Assembly: GCA_016931855.1 (NCBI GenBank)
Contig: JAFGDZ010000068.1
Location: 209,421-273,420 of the forward strand
Source of the DNA: Bacteroidales bacterium
GTDB taxonomy: Bacteria; Bacteroidota; Bacteroidia; Bacteroidales; Tenuifilaceae
Length of the DNA: 64,000 nt
Direction of reading: 5' to 3'
The notes beneath the pieces are model-generated. The model worked only from the letters and a program-made list of their open reading frames with translations, ran no database searches and had not been told where the DNA came from. Within the stretch, counting starts at the first letter, position 1; every line of letters begins with the position of its first letter. This document shows, in pieces, positions 26,691 to 36,911 of the stretch. Position numbers and translations under genes: made by a program.

Positions 26691-27842
26691 ATGATTGACA
26701 CAACTTACATATTCCTACAGCACTACTGGTGGTTTATTGTATCGCTACTGGGTGCATTGCTGGTTTTCCTTCTGTTTGTACAGGGCGGACAAACCCTTAT
26801 TTACACCCTTGGCAAAACCAACGACGAACGTACAATGCTCATAAACTCCCTTGGGCGCAAATGGGAGTACACCTTTACCACGCTGGTAACCTTTGGTGGA
26901 GCGTTCTTTGCATCGTTCCCTCTTTTCTACTCAACCAGCTTTGGTGGCGCCTACTGGGTGTGGATGGCCATTCTGTTCTGCTTTATTATTCAGGCCATAT
27001 CGTACGAGTACCGCTCAAAACCCAATAACGTTCTGGGGAAAAGAACCTTTGAAACCTTCCTATTCATAAACGGATTAGTGGGCACCATTCTACTAGGAAC
27101 CGCCGTTGCCACATTCTTTACGGGCTCCATGTTTTCTGTTGATAAGATGAACCTTACCAACCTTAGCAACCCCATAATATCATCGTGGGAAACACCTTGG
27201 CACGGGCTTGAGGCTGCACTTAACCTGCACAACCTATCGCTTGGACTTGCCGTTTTCTTCCTTGCCAGAGTGCTTGCACTGCAATACTTTATTAACATGG
27301 TTGATGATATCTCCATATCAACCAGAGCCCGCAAGCAGATGTGGTTTAACGCCATTCCTTTTGTTGTGCTATTCCTAGTGTTTGCCATTTGGCTGATGCT
27401 CCGCGATGGATTTGCCGTAAACCCAGACACTTCAATGGTTTACATGGAGCCATACAAGTACTTTAAAAACCTGATAGAGATGCCTGCCCTACTAGTAATG
27501 CTGCTGCTAGGCGTAGTGCTTGTGCTGTTTGGCATTTACAAATCGATGCTAACGGGTAGCATAAAGGGAGTTTGGTACACTGGCATTGGAACAGTGGCCA
27601 CAGTGCTTGCGCTACTGCTAGTTGCTGGTTACAACAACACCGCCTACTACCCATCTACTTTCGATTTGCAGAGCTCACTAACCATTTTTAACAGCTCGTC
27701 GAGCAAGTTTACGCTAACCGTTATGAGCTACGTATCCATAATGGTTCCCTTTGTAGTTGCCTACATCTGGTATGCGTGGAAAAGCATCAACAATAAGAAG
27801 ATTGATGCAGAGGAGATGCAAAACGAGAGTCACAAATACTAA
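26691..27842 (+). CDS. cydB: Cytochrome bd ubiquinol oxidase subunit II
   Basis: 383 residues with about nine membrane segments. Starts MIDTTYIFLQHYWWFIVSLL, contains FVQGGQTLIYTLGKT near residue 30 and GGAYWVWMAILFCFIIQAIS near 85, all typical of CydB. Non-heme structural partner of CydA. Begins 14 bases after cydA, with GGAGGA just upstream of the ATG, a good ribosome binding site for this genome. Followed after 11 bases by a 40-residue membrane ORF. Confidence 0.97.
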   Translation: MIDTTYIFLQHYWWFIVSLLGALLVFLLFVQGGQTLIYTLGKTNDERTMLINSLGRKWEYTFTTLVTFGGAFFASFPLFYSTSFGGAYWVWMAILFCFIIQAISYEYRSKPNNVLGKRTFETFLFINGLVGTILLGTAVATFFTGSMFSVDKMNLTNLSNPIISSWETPWHGLEAALNLHNLSLGLAVFFLARVLALQYFINMVDDISISTRARKQMWFNAIPFVVLFLVFAIWLMLRDGFAVNPDTSMVYMEPYKYFKNLIEMPALLVMLLLGVVLVLFGIYKSMLTGSIKGVWYTGIGTVATVLALLLVAGYNNTAYYPSTFDLQSSLTIFNSSSSKFTLTVMSYVSIMVPFVVAYIWYAWKSINNKKIDAEEMQNESHKY

Positions 27843-27853
27843 AACATTAAGTC

Positions 27854-27976
27854 ATGAAATACCTACCAGAAATACTCATGCTTTTATCGTGGCCCGTGCT
27901 AATTTACGTTAGCTACAAGCTTTCTATCATGGCAATTAAGTTCTACGATAAGAAATGCTCAGGCCAAGCAGAATAG
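27854..27976 (+). CDS. CydX-like small membrane protein (40 residues)
   Basis: A 40-codon frame (ATG at 27854, TAG at 27974-27976) starts 11 bases after cydB and ends 23 bases before the operon terminator. It encodes MKYLPEILMLLSWPVLIYVS followed by YKLSIMAIKFYDKKC and a short polar tail: one transmembrane helix with a Trp in the first half and a charged C-terminus. Size, single helix and position last in a cyd operon match CydX/CydY, the small stabilising subunits of cytochrome bd in Proteobacteria, although the sequence is not obviously similar to E. coli CydX. Function is inferred from position and topology. Confidence 0.72.
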   Translation: MKYLPEILMLLSWPVLIYVSYKLSIMAIKFYDKKCSGQAE

Positions 27977-27999
27977 ACCTTTTACATTTCAAATAGAAG

Positions 28000-28034
28000 G
28001 TAAGGGCGTGGCGGTTGTCGCGCCCTTACTTTTT
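28000..28034 (+). terminator. Terminator of the cyd operon
   Basis: 9-bp stem GTAAGGGCG / CGCCCTTAC with a 12-base loop, followed by TTTTT. Confidence 0.88.
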
Positions 28035-28173
28035 GGCTAAGCTATTTGGAGATTGATGATTGTGATTGATTATGGACAACAACATATTAATAGGTTCACA
28101 GAATACATCATCAACAAAAAAACTCTTACGCACCACACCTCCCTCCTGCTATCGCCGATTAAACATAAATACA

Positions 28174-28181
28174 TACCTTTG
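28174..28181 (+). promoter_or_regulatory. -7 box for the DAHP synthase gene
   Basis: TACCTTTG, an exact TAnnTTTG match, 20 bases before the start codon. Confidence 0.6.
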
Positions 28182-28201
28182 CCAATTCCAATTGCATTAC
28201 G

Positions 28202-29308
28202 ATGGATAAGCTAAACATAGAACCACTAAGCAGCTGGCCAGGCTATGCTGGTCAATCGCCATATATTATTGCTGGGCCCTGCAGCGCCGAGAGCCGCGAA
28301 CAGGTACTGGCAACAGCCACCCAACTTGCCGCAACAGGTAAGGTACACGCGCTTAGGGCTGGTGTATGGAAACCCCGTTCTCGTCCAGGAGCCTTTGAAG
28401 GTGCTGGTATCGAGGCACTAGAGTGGTTACAGGAGGCAAAAAATCAAACTGGATTAGCCCTTGCCATTGAGGTTGCAACCCCTCAGCATGTTGAACAGGC
28501 GCTAAAATATGGTATAGATATACTATGGGTGGGTGCACGTACGGTATCTAACCCATTCTCGGTAGAGCAGCTTGCCAACTCGTTAAGGGGCTCAAGCGCC
28601 TATGTAATGGTTAAAAATCCCGTTAACCCCGATTTAGAACTTTGGATTGGCGCCATTGAGCGGCTATACCGCTCGGGCATTACCCGCTTAGCCGCAATAC
28701 ACCGTGGATTCTTCCCCTTTGAGAAAACCACGCTACGCAACCTACCCAAGTGGGAAATAACCATAGACCTGCGAAGCCGCATGCCAAACCTGCCCATTAT
28801 ATGCGACCCCAGTCACATTGCAGGCAAGGCATCAATTGTTCCAACCATTGCGCAAAAAGCCATAGACCTTATGGCCGATGGCCTAATGGTAGAGGTACAC
28901 AACAATCCCAAAGTAGCCCTTAGCGACGCACAGCAGCAGCTTACACCCAGCGCGTTTAACGATATGCTTAACGCACTGTCCATTAAAAGCAGCACGGCAA
29001 GCGATTCCCCATTCTGCGATAAGCTAAAGCAGTTCCGCTCAAAGATTGACTCCATTGACCAGCAGCTACTGGAACTGCTTGCGCAGCGTATGAATATTGT
29101 TAAGGAGATAGGCGAGTTTAAAAAGCAGTGTAACGTAAAACCTTATCAGGAGAGCCGTTGGGAAAATATTGTTGACTCAAGGGTGCAGTACGGACTGCAG
29201 ATTGGCCTTAGCGAGGAGTATATAAAAAGCCTGCTTCAGCTGGTTCACAAGGAATCAATACGGAAGCAGGCTGAAATAATGGACGCCGATAGTAACGGTA
29301 ACGCTTAG
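28202..29308 (+). CDS. Bifunctional DAHP synthase / chorismate mutase
   Basis: 368 residues. Residues 1-265 are a type I-beta-like DAHP synthase (first step of the shikimate pathway, PEP + erythrose-4-phosphate). It shows IAGPCSAESREQ near 24, RAGVWKPRSRPGAFEGAG near 54, AIHRGFFPFEK near 165, and the metal-site segment ICDPSHIAGK near 200. Residues about 275-360 are an AroQ-type chorismate mutase (LKQFRSKIDSIDQQLLELLA then QRMNIVKEIGEFKK). The fusion, with the mutase at the C-terminus, is common in Bacteroidota and gives feedback control. No other aromatic pathway genes are adjacent. Convergent with purS, 3 bases between stop codons. Confidence 0.95.
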   Translation: MDKLNIEPLSSWPGYAGQSPYIIAGPCSAESREQVLATATQLAATGKVHALRAGVWKPRSRPGAFEGAGIEALEWLQEAKNQTGLALAIEVATPQHVEQALKYGIDILWVGARTVSNPFSVEQLANSLRGSSAYVMVKNPVNPDLELWIGAIERLYRSGITRLAAIHRGFFPFEKTTLRNLPKWEITIDLRSRMPNLPIICDPSHIAGKASIVPTIAQKAIDLMADGLMVEVHNNPKVALSDAQQQLTPSAFNDMLNALSIKSSTASDSPFCDKLKQFRSKIDSIDQQLLELLAQRMNIVKEIGEFKKQCNVKPYQESRWENIVDSRVQYGLQIGLSEEYIKSLLQLVHKESIRKQAEIMDADSNGNA

Positions 29309-29311
29309 GCG

Positions 29312-29569
29312 TTACTCGTTAACCTCGGTTAGAGTATATTCGTAGCCTTCCATTACAGGGTTAGAAAGCACTTTAGAGCAAACCTCATTCACTCTTTTCA
29401 TGGCTTCTTCTTCAGATGAAGCTTCAACTTCAAGAGTAACGTGCTTACCAATGCGCACATTGTTCATTTCGGCATAACCCATGTTGTGAAGGGTCATTCC
29501 AACAGCTTTACCCTGTGGGTCGAGCAACGCCTTAAGTGGCATTACGTTGATTTCGGCAAGGAATTTCAT
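29312..29569 (-). CDS. purS: Phosphoribosylformylglycinamidine synthase subunit PurS
   Basis: 85 residues, the usual PurS length. Start placed at the ATG at 29569 (MKFLAEINVMPLKALLDPQG); the frame runs further upstream, but those residues are not family-like. The core contains GKAVGMTLHNMGYAEMNNVR and ends VMEGYEYTLTEVNE. In organisms with the small PurL, PurS links PurQ and PurL for the glutamine-dependent FGAM synthase reaction. purQ and purL are not in the window, so purS stands alone. Confidence 0.92.
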   Translation of the reverse strand: MKFLAEINVMPLKALLDPQGKAVGMTLHNMGYAEMNNVRIGKHVTLEVEASSEEEAMKRVNEVCSKVLSNPVMEGYEYTLTEVNE

Positions 29570-29726
29570 CGGTATATTATTTGGTAGTTTTCTGCTTAAC
29601 GAGGGCAAAACTAACAAAAAAAGGAGTACGGCGGTAGGGATTGGCAAAGAAATATCAGCCTAACTAGTTGCGGTTGTGTTTTAATCATCAAGATATCCGC
29701 ACTCTACAACGCATCAAATTCCCTCA

Positions 29727-30560
29727 CTAAAAATATATTCCAAAGCCTATAGCCATAAAGTTATAGGTTGGTGTGGCAATTTTAAGATGTTCGTAGCCCG
29801 CAGTAAAGTAGTAATTCTTTACATGGTAGTTAAGCTGCGCCTCAAACTCATCAACCGAACTGCTATTTATCCAGCCCCACCGCATTGCGCTAGATAGGCT
29901 AAAGTGCTTACCCAAAAACACCTCCGCGTTTATGCCAAGCGATACGCCCCAATCGTTAACACCACTACCAATGTACTTTGCGCCAATAGTCCACCCCAAG
30001 TTAAAGCGCTCAAAGCGCAACCTATCATATCCTAAGTTAAAATTGAACAGGGAAAGATGAGAATAGCTACTAGGAATACCATTTCGCTCCCACAGCTGGT
30101 AATAATCGGATTGAAGGTACAGAAAGCGGAATGGTCTAAACTTAGCCTTTAGGTGGTTACCATAAACATTAGAAGGGCTTAGCAGGATTTTATTCTCCAA
30201 ATCGAGACGCATTAGTTTGGGCTCTTCGGTAAGCGTTGCATCGTAGTTCCCCGAAATCCCATTGTATAGCGGATAAGGCGCTAAATCATTATATAAATGG
30301 TCTTCAAAAGCGTAGCTCCCTATGAGTGAGTAATATGAAACGAAAAGCGCCGCCTGAAATATCAACTCCTCAAAAAATCCACCACAACCGTCATCGCTGA
30401 ATGATGAAGATGAAGAATACTCTCCTGCTCGCCTTTCACGAATAATTCGCTCCTCTTTTAGCTCACTTTTTGAACGTTCTATTTTACTCTGAGCAAAAAG
30501 GTCTATGGTCAGAATTTGGATAGATACTAGTAATACTAGAATTCTTGCAAGAATCTTCAT
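29727..30560 (-). CDS. Predicted outer-membrane beta-barrel protein, unknown function
   Basis: 277 residues. Signal peptide MKILARILVLLVSIQILTIDLFAQ is followed by a charged, Ser-rich segment (about 25-58). Residues about 100-277 form alternating amphipathic strands with aromatic girdles (for example LGYDRLRFERFNLGWTIGAK). The protein ends in Phe (MAIGFGIYF), the terminal signature of beta-barrel proteins inserted by BamA. No family recognised. Divergence from neighbours and lack of partners give no functional hint. Confidence 0.7.
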   Translation of the reverse strand: MKILARILVLLVSIQILTIDLFAQSKIERSKSELKEERIIRERRAGEYSSSSSFSDDGCGGFFEELIFQAALFVSYYSLIGSYAFEDHLYNDLAPYPLYNGISGNYDATLTEEPKLMRLDLENKILLSPSNVYGNHLKAKFRPFRFLYLQSDYYQLWERNGIPSSYSHLSLFNFNLGYDRLRFERFNLGWTIGAKYIGSGVNDWGVSLGINAEVFLGKHFSLSSAMRWGWINSSSVDEFEAQLNYHVKNYYFTAGYEHLKIATPTYNFMAIGFGIYF

Positions 30561-30655
30561 GTGTAAATCTATTTTAGATACAGATACAACCCGTTATATG
30601 CCTGCACTGTACAATTAGCATAAAACCAGAGTCCCATCCTTAACAAATAAAGCGC

Positions 30656-31396
30656 CTAACGCGCGGGTTCTATCATCCAAAAAAGAAGGGAAAGCAGAAT
30701 ATAAAGTAAAATAACAAACGATAACGAAGCCATACCAAAAACGGCAACCAGCACAACTATTCCGCATAGTAGGATTAGCTGCTTATATGCCGATTTTACC
30801 GATAGCGATTTTAGCTTAAGCGAGAACATGGGCAAGTTGCACACTAGCAATCCAGACATAACCAGCGTAAGCGCAATTAGCACCACAGGCGATGAGGTTA
30901 TAGTCTGGAACAAGCCACCCCACGAGCTGTTAAGCCCAAACACCAAACCCACAATAAGCATGGCATTGGCTGGTGTTGGCAATCCTATAAACGATGAGGT
31001 TTGGCGCTCGTCCAAATTAAATATGCCCAATCGTAGCGATGAGAATGCGGCCATAATAAAGGGTACAGCCAGCAGGAAGTGCCCCGTTGTAAACCCTTCG
31101 GAACCAGAAATTCCTAACGCAGCCTTTAACAAGTGAAACAGGATAATAGATGGAGCAACACCAAAGCTCACCACATCCGATAGCGAGTCCAGCTCCTTAC
31201 CCAGCGGCGAGTACGCGCCCAAGAGTCGCGCAGTAAAACCATCGAAAAAATCGAACACCGCAGCAATTACAATTAGCCAACCAGCCAAGTATAAATTCCC
31301 TTCGAATGCCGACACAATGGCCAAGCATCCCGATACTAGGTTTAGTAGTGTAATAACATTTGGAATGTGCCTAATTACTCCTTTTGCATTTGTCAT
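30656..31396 (-). CDS. pssA: Phosphatidylserine synthase (CDP-alcohol phosphatidyltransferase)
   Basis: About 246 residues, with six to eight hydrophobic segments. The CDP-alcohol phosphotransferase signature DGx2ARx8Gx3Dx3D is complete, spread over DFFDGFTARLLGAYSPLGKE and the next LDSLSD (about residues 47-72). Joins CDP-diacylglycerol and serine. The ATG at 31396 is preferred over a GTG at 31414 because AAGGGG lies just ahead of it. With cdsA and psd it completes the route to phosphatidylethanolamine. Divergent from the PorV-like gene. Confidence 0.93.
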   Translation of the reverse strand: MTNAKGVIRHIPNVITLLNLVSGCLAIVSAFEGNLYLAGWLIVIAAVFDFFDGFTARLLGAYSPLGKELDSLSDVVSFGVAPSIILFHLLKAALGISGSEGFTTGHFLLAVPFIMAAFSSLRLGIFNLDERQTSSFIGLPTPANAMLIVGLVFGLNSSWGGLFQTITSSPVVLIALTLVMSGLLVCNLPMFSLKLKSLSVKSAYKQLILLCGIVVLVAVFGMASLSFVILLYILLSLLFWMIEPAR

Positions 31397-31518
31397 AACA
31401 GCCCCTTTCTTCACAATATTTTCAACAAAAATAAGTTAAAATGCTGTGGTTGGTATTAAACTTTTGAATTTGTAAGTTTACAACCATAAATAATTGCATT
31501 TTTAGGCACTACCGCAGC

Positions 31519-32616
31519 ATGCGCAAACTAGCATCAGTAAAAGTATTTCGCCTTTTTGCACTAGCGTTTCTAGTGCTATGGGTGGTTGTTACCAAAGGCC
31601 AATCTAAGTATAGCAACGATTTTTTGAATATTGGCGCCGGAAGCCGATGGATGGGCATGGGTAACTCTGGCGTAGCCCTTAGCAACGATGCTAGCGCCAG
31701 CTACTGGAACCCCGCCGGGCTACTTAGCCTTGAGCAAAAGTACGATGTTACCCTAATGCACGCCAGCTACTTTGCGGGCATGGCTGGCTACAATCACCTT
31801 GGATTTGCGTATAAGCCAGACTCCACATCGGCGCTGGGAATTACCGCAATACGTTTTGGTGTTGATGATATCCCCAACACCACCGACCTTATGGATAGCG
31901 AGGGCAACATTAGCTACGACCGCATAAAGATGTTCTCCGTTGCCGATTACGCCTTCCTGCTAAGCTACGCGCATCAGCTGCCCATAAAAGGGCTTCAAAT
32001 TGGCGGTAACGCCAAAATAGTGTACCGTTCCGTTGGCCCATTTGCCTCGGCATGGGGCTTTGGCTTTGATGTTGGCCTTAGGTACCAGCTTAGCAACTGG
32101 CGCTTTGGTGCAAATCTGCGCGATGCCACATCAACAGTTAACATATGGAGCTTTAACAACGATGAGCTGGAGATAACCGTTGGCGATAGCACCTTTAACA
32201 CCGCCCCAGCCGAGAACTTTGAGCTAACCATTCCATCGCTATCATTGGGTGTTGGTAGGGAGTTTACCCTATCGGCACGGATTAAACTGGCCGCCGAGGT
32301 TGGTGCCACAACCTACTTTGATGGCGAGCGCAACAGCCTTATAACATCCAGCTTTGCAAGCATTGACCCACGTGCAGGCGTTGAGGTGCGGTACATGGAG
32401 GTTGTTGCCATTAGAGCCGGCATTGGAAACATACAGAAAACCCAAGGCTTTACCAGCGATGGCTACATACTACAGCCCAACATTGGCATTGGGCTCCGCT
32501 TTAAGGGCATCTCCCTAGACTACGCGCTAACCAATGCAGGCAGCACAGGGTACTCAAGGTACTCAAACATATTCTCGCTCTCGTGGAGCTTTGATAAGGT
32601 GAGAATTGGGAAATAG
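31519..32616 (+). CDS. PorV/PorQ-family outer-membrane protein
   Basis: 365 residues. Signal peptide (cleaved after TKGQ), then a beta-barrel of the UPF0164/PorV/PorQ group with the hallmark start FLNIGAGSRWMGMGNSGVAL and DASASYWNPAGLL. Strands alternate to the C-terminus, ending near NIFSLSWSFDKVRIGK. PorV escorts type IX secretion substrates to the attachment complex; PorQ and other relatives differ, and sequence alone does not say which this is. It is followed by a HAD protein and a glutaminyl cyclase on the same strand. A TAAGTTTA at 31473 resembles a -7 box. Confidence 0.85.
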   Translation: MRKLASVKVFRLFALAFLVLWVVVTKGQSKYSNDFLNIGAGSRWMGMGNSGVALSNDASASYWNPAGLLSLEQKYDVTLMHASYFAGMAGYNHLGFAYKPDSTSALGITAIRFGVDDIPNTTDLMDSEGNISYDRIKMFSVADYAFLLSYAHQLPIKGLQIGGNAKIVYRSVGPFASAWGFGFDVGLRYQLSNWRFGANLRDATSTVNIWSFNNDELEITVGDSTFNTAPAENFELTIPSLSLGVGREFTLSARIKLAAEVGATTYFDGERNSLITSSFASIDPRAGVEVRYMEVVAIRAGIGNIQKTQGFTSDGYILQPNIGIGLRFKGISLDYALTNAGSTGYSRYSNIFSLSWSFDKVRIGK

Positions 32617-32698
32617 GGTAAAATATTATTCAAAACTGATAATACACACACCCAAAATCCTATCAGGCAATCCTACCCTTTCTTCCCATCTAAAAAAC

Positions 32699-32706
32699 TA
32701 TATTTG
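32699..32706 (+). promoter_or_regulatory. -7 box for the HAD-cyclase pair
   Basis: TATATTTG matches TAnnTTTG exactly, 18 bases before the HAD-protein start codon. Confidence 0.55.
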
Positions 32707-32724
32707 CATAAATAACCGTTTAGG

Positions 32725-33150
32725 ATGCTTAAGATTGCTGTTGATTTTGACGGAACAATAGTTGAGAACCGATACCCTGCCATTGGCAAACCCATGCTCT
32801 TTGCCTTTGAAACGCTAAAGGAGCTGCAAAAAAGGGGCTTTGTGCTAATTCTCTGGACCTTTAGGGCAGGAAAGGAACTTGACGAGGCAGTTGAGTTCTG
32901 CCGCAGCAACGGCATTGAGTTCTACGCTGTGAACAAGAGCTATCCCGAGGAGGTTTTTGATGGCGAGATATCGAGAAAAATTGACGCAGATATTTTTATT
33001 GATGATAGGAACGTTGGCGGATTCCCTGGCTGGAGCGAGGTTTGGCAAATGCTTTTCCCCGAGGATAGAAACGTGCTAAAGGAACGCCAAGCGGTTGCCC
33101 GACTAAAGAGGCCATCGTTACTAAAAAGGCTACTCACCCGAAAAAAGTAA
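32725..33150 (+). CDS. BT0820-like HAD-superfamily protein
   Basis: 141 residues. A minimal HAD fold without cap: motif I VDFDGTIVENRYP (Asp nucleophile and +2 Asp at residues 8 and 10), LILWTFRAGKELDEAV near 39 (motif II region with Thr), and motif IV IFIDDRNVGGFPGW near 87. This matches the small Bacteroides BT0820-type phosphohydrolase group. Substrate unknown. Four bases before the glutaminyl cyclase start, so the two genes are very likely co-transcribed. Confidence 0.88.
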   Translation: MLKIAVDFDGTIVENRYPAIGKPMLFAFETLKELQKRGFVLILWTFRAGKELDEAVEFCRSNGIEFYAVNKSYPEEVFDGEISRKIDADIFIDDRNVGGFPGWSEVWQMLFPEDRNVLKERQAVARLKRPSLLKRLLTRKK

Positions 33151-33154
33151 ACCC

Positions 33155-34252
33155 ATGATACTACCCCACAACGCCCCAAGGGCATTAGTTACAGTATTGG
33201 CAAGCGCGCTAATGGTGCTATCGGCATGCAATAGCAACGAGGCACAATCAGTAGCCGCCACAGAGACAAAGGAAAAGCCCATTTCGCTAATCAGGATAGA
33301 CGAGCCCACCAACGGCTCCCTAATAAACCAAGGCGACAGACTGCCACTTACCCTTAAACTTGTTGATGAGGCCGTTCAACCCGACTCACTAACCCTTTAC
33401 ATCAACGAGCAGAGCATTGGGCGCATTGAAGGGCTTAACCACACCATTATGACCGAAGGGTATAAAATGGGCACCACCTACATTAGGGTTACCGCATGGA
33501 AAAAGGGACAGCGACAAACCGCATCAACATCAATAAAGATTAAAACCAACAAGGAACCCGAACGCTACACCTACCGCATAAAAAAGACCTACCCACACGA
33601 TATTAATGCCTACACCCAAGGGCTATTCTACAAAAACGGCATAATGTACGAGGGTACTGGGCAAAACGGGAAATCGAGCATACGCGAGGTTGAACTATCG
33701 ACAGGAGAGCCTACTCGCACAGCAAACCTTGATGCACAGCATTTTGGAGAAGGCATTGCCATGCAAAATGGCAAAATATACCAGCTTACATGGACATCGG
33801 GAAAATGCTTTGTTTACGATGCGCAAACGCTAAAGCAAACAGGGACATTCACCTACCGCTCCGAGGGTTGGGGTCTAACCAGCGATGGCAAGCAGCTAAT
33901 TATGAGCGATGGTTCCAACACCCTGTACTTTATGAATCCTGAAAATTTTGCTGAAGCCAGCCGCATTGAGGTGTACGACCATAAGGGCAAGGTAACTCAA
34001 CTTAACGAGCTAGAGTACATAGACAACCTAATTTATGCCAACGTTTACCAAACAGAACGAGTGGTAGCCATCGATCCTAAAACAGGACGAGTGGTAAAGG
34101 AGGTTGATTTTAGCAATCTGCTAAAACCCGAAGATATGCACAGAAACATTGATGTGCTTAATGGCATTGCTTGGGACTCCACCACTGGTAGAATTTGGGT
34201 AACGGGCAAAAACTGGCCTAAGCTATTTGAGGTGGAACTTGTAAAGAGGTAA
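33155..34252 (+). CDS. Glutaminyl-peptide cyclotransferase lipoprotein
   Basis: 365 residues. Lipoprotein signal with lipobox LSAC (about residues 21-24) precedes an Ig-like N-terminal region (about 45-125), then a five-bladed propeller glutaminyl cyclase (plant/bacterial type): TYRIKKTYPHDINAYTQGLF, YEGTGQNGKSSIREVE, EGWGLTSDGKQLIMSDGSNT, and ELEYIDNLIYANVY. Converts N-terminal Gln of exported proteins to pyroglutamate. In Bacteroidota many signal-peptidase-processed proteins start with Gln, and this enzyme modifies them in the periplasm; several proteins in this window have such Q+1 sites. Downstream of the HAD gene, 1 kb after the PorV-like gene. Confidence 0.92.
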   Translation: MILPHNAPRALVTVLASALMVLSACNSNEAQSVAATETKEKPISLIRIDEPTNGSLINQGDRLPLTLKLVDEAVQPDSLTLYINEQSIGRIEGLNHTIMTEGYKMGTTYIRVTAWKKGQRQTASTSIKIKTNKEPERYTYRIKKTYPHDINAYTQGLFYKNGIMYEGTGQNGKSSIREVELSTGEPTRTANLDAQHFGEGIAMQNGKIYQLTWTSGKCFVYDAQTLKQTGTFTYRSEGWGLTSDGKQLIMSDGSNTLYFMNPENFAEASRIEVYDHKGKVTQLNELEYIDNLIYANVYQTERVVAIDPKTGRVVKEVDFSNLLKPEDMHRNIDVLNGIAWDSTTGRIWVTGKNWPKLFEVELVKR

Positions 34253-34446
34253 ACCTCCCATAGATGAATAGAACTTGCCTGCTTAGAAAAAGGTAAGGCA
34301 GTACTATTCTGTAAAACGTCAATACAGCAACCAACAAAACAACAATTGGCAATGGGTACTCCATCGCCAATTATCATTTTTAAGAACCTGTTTGGCGCTA
34401 CACAACGGCTAGTGTTAGCATCAGCCAAACGTAGAACTAAAACAGC

Positions 34447-36645
<2,199 letters not shown>

Positions 36646-36911
36646 TTAATAGTCAAGAGCAGCAAGGCTATTTTTGCAATACCAGTAAATGCAAGTAGAG
36701 TAGCACAAAGGCAGATGGGAATAAAGCACAAACAAGTTAGAGACTTTCTACGAGAATCTCTGTAAAAACCATCAACAAAAAACAGTAAAATAGTTGATAG
36801 ATAATGTAATACCCCATACAAAAAAAAACGATATAGATACGCACTCAGCCGTTAGTTCACTATAGCAAATGGCAAGGGATTACCCCCCTGGCACTCCAGC
36901 TAAACAGCAGA

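Noticed and set aside
29298..29315. GTAACGC/GCGTTAC hairpin between the DAHP synthase and purS genes
   Set aside because: Seven base pairs overlapping stop codons with no T-run; not supported as a terminator.
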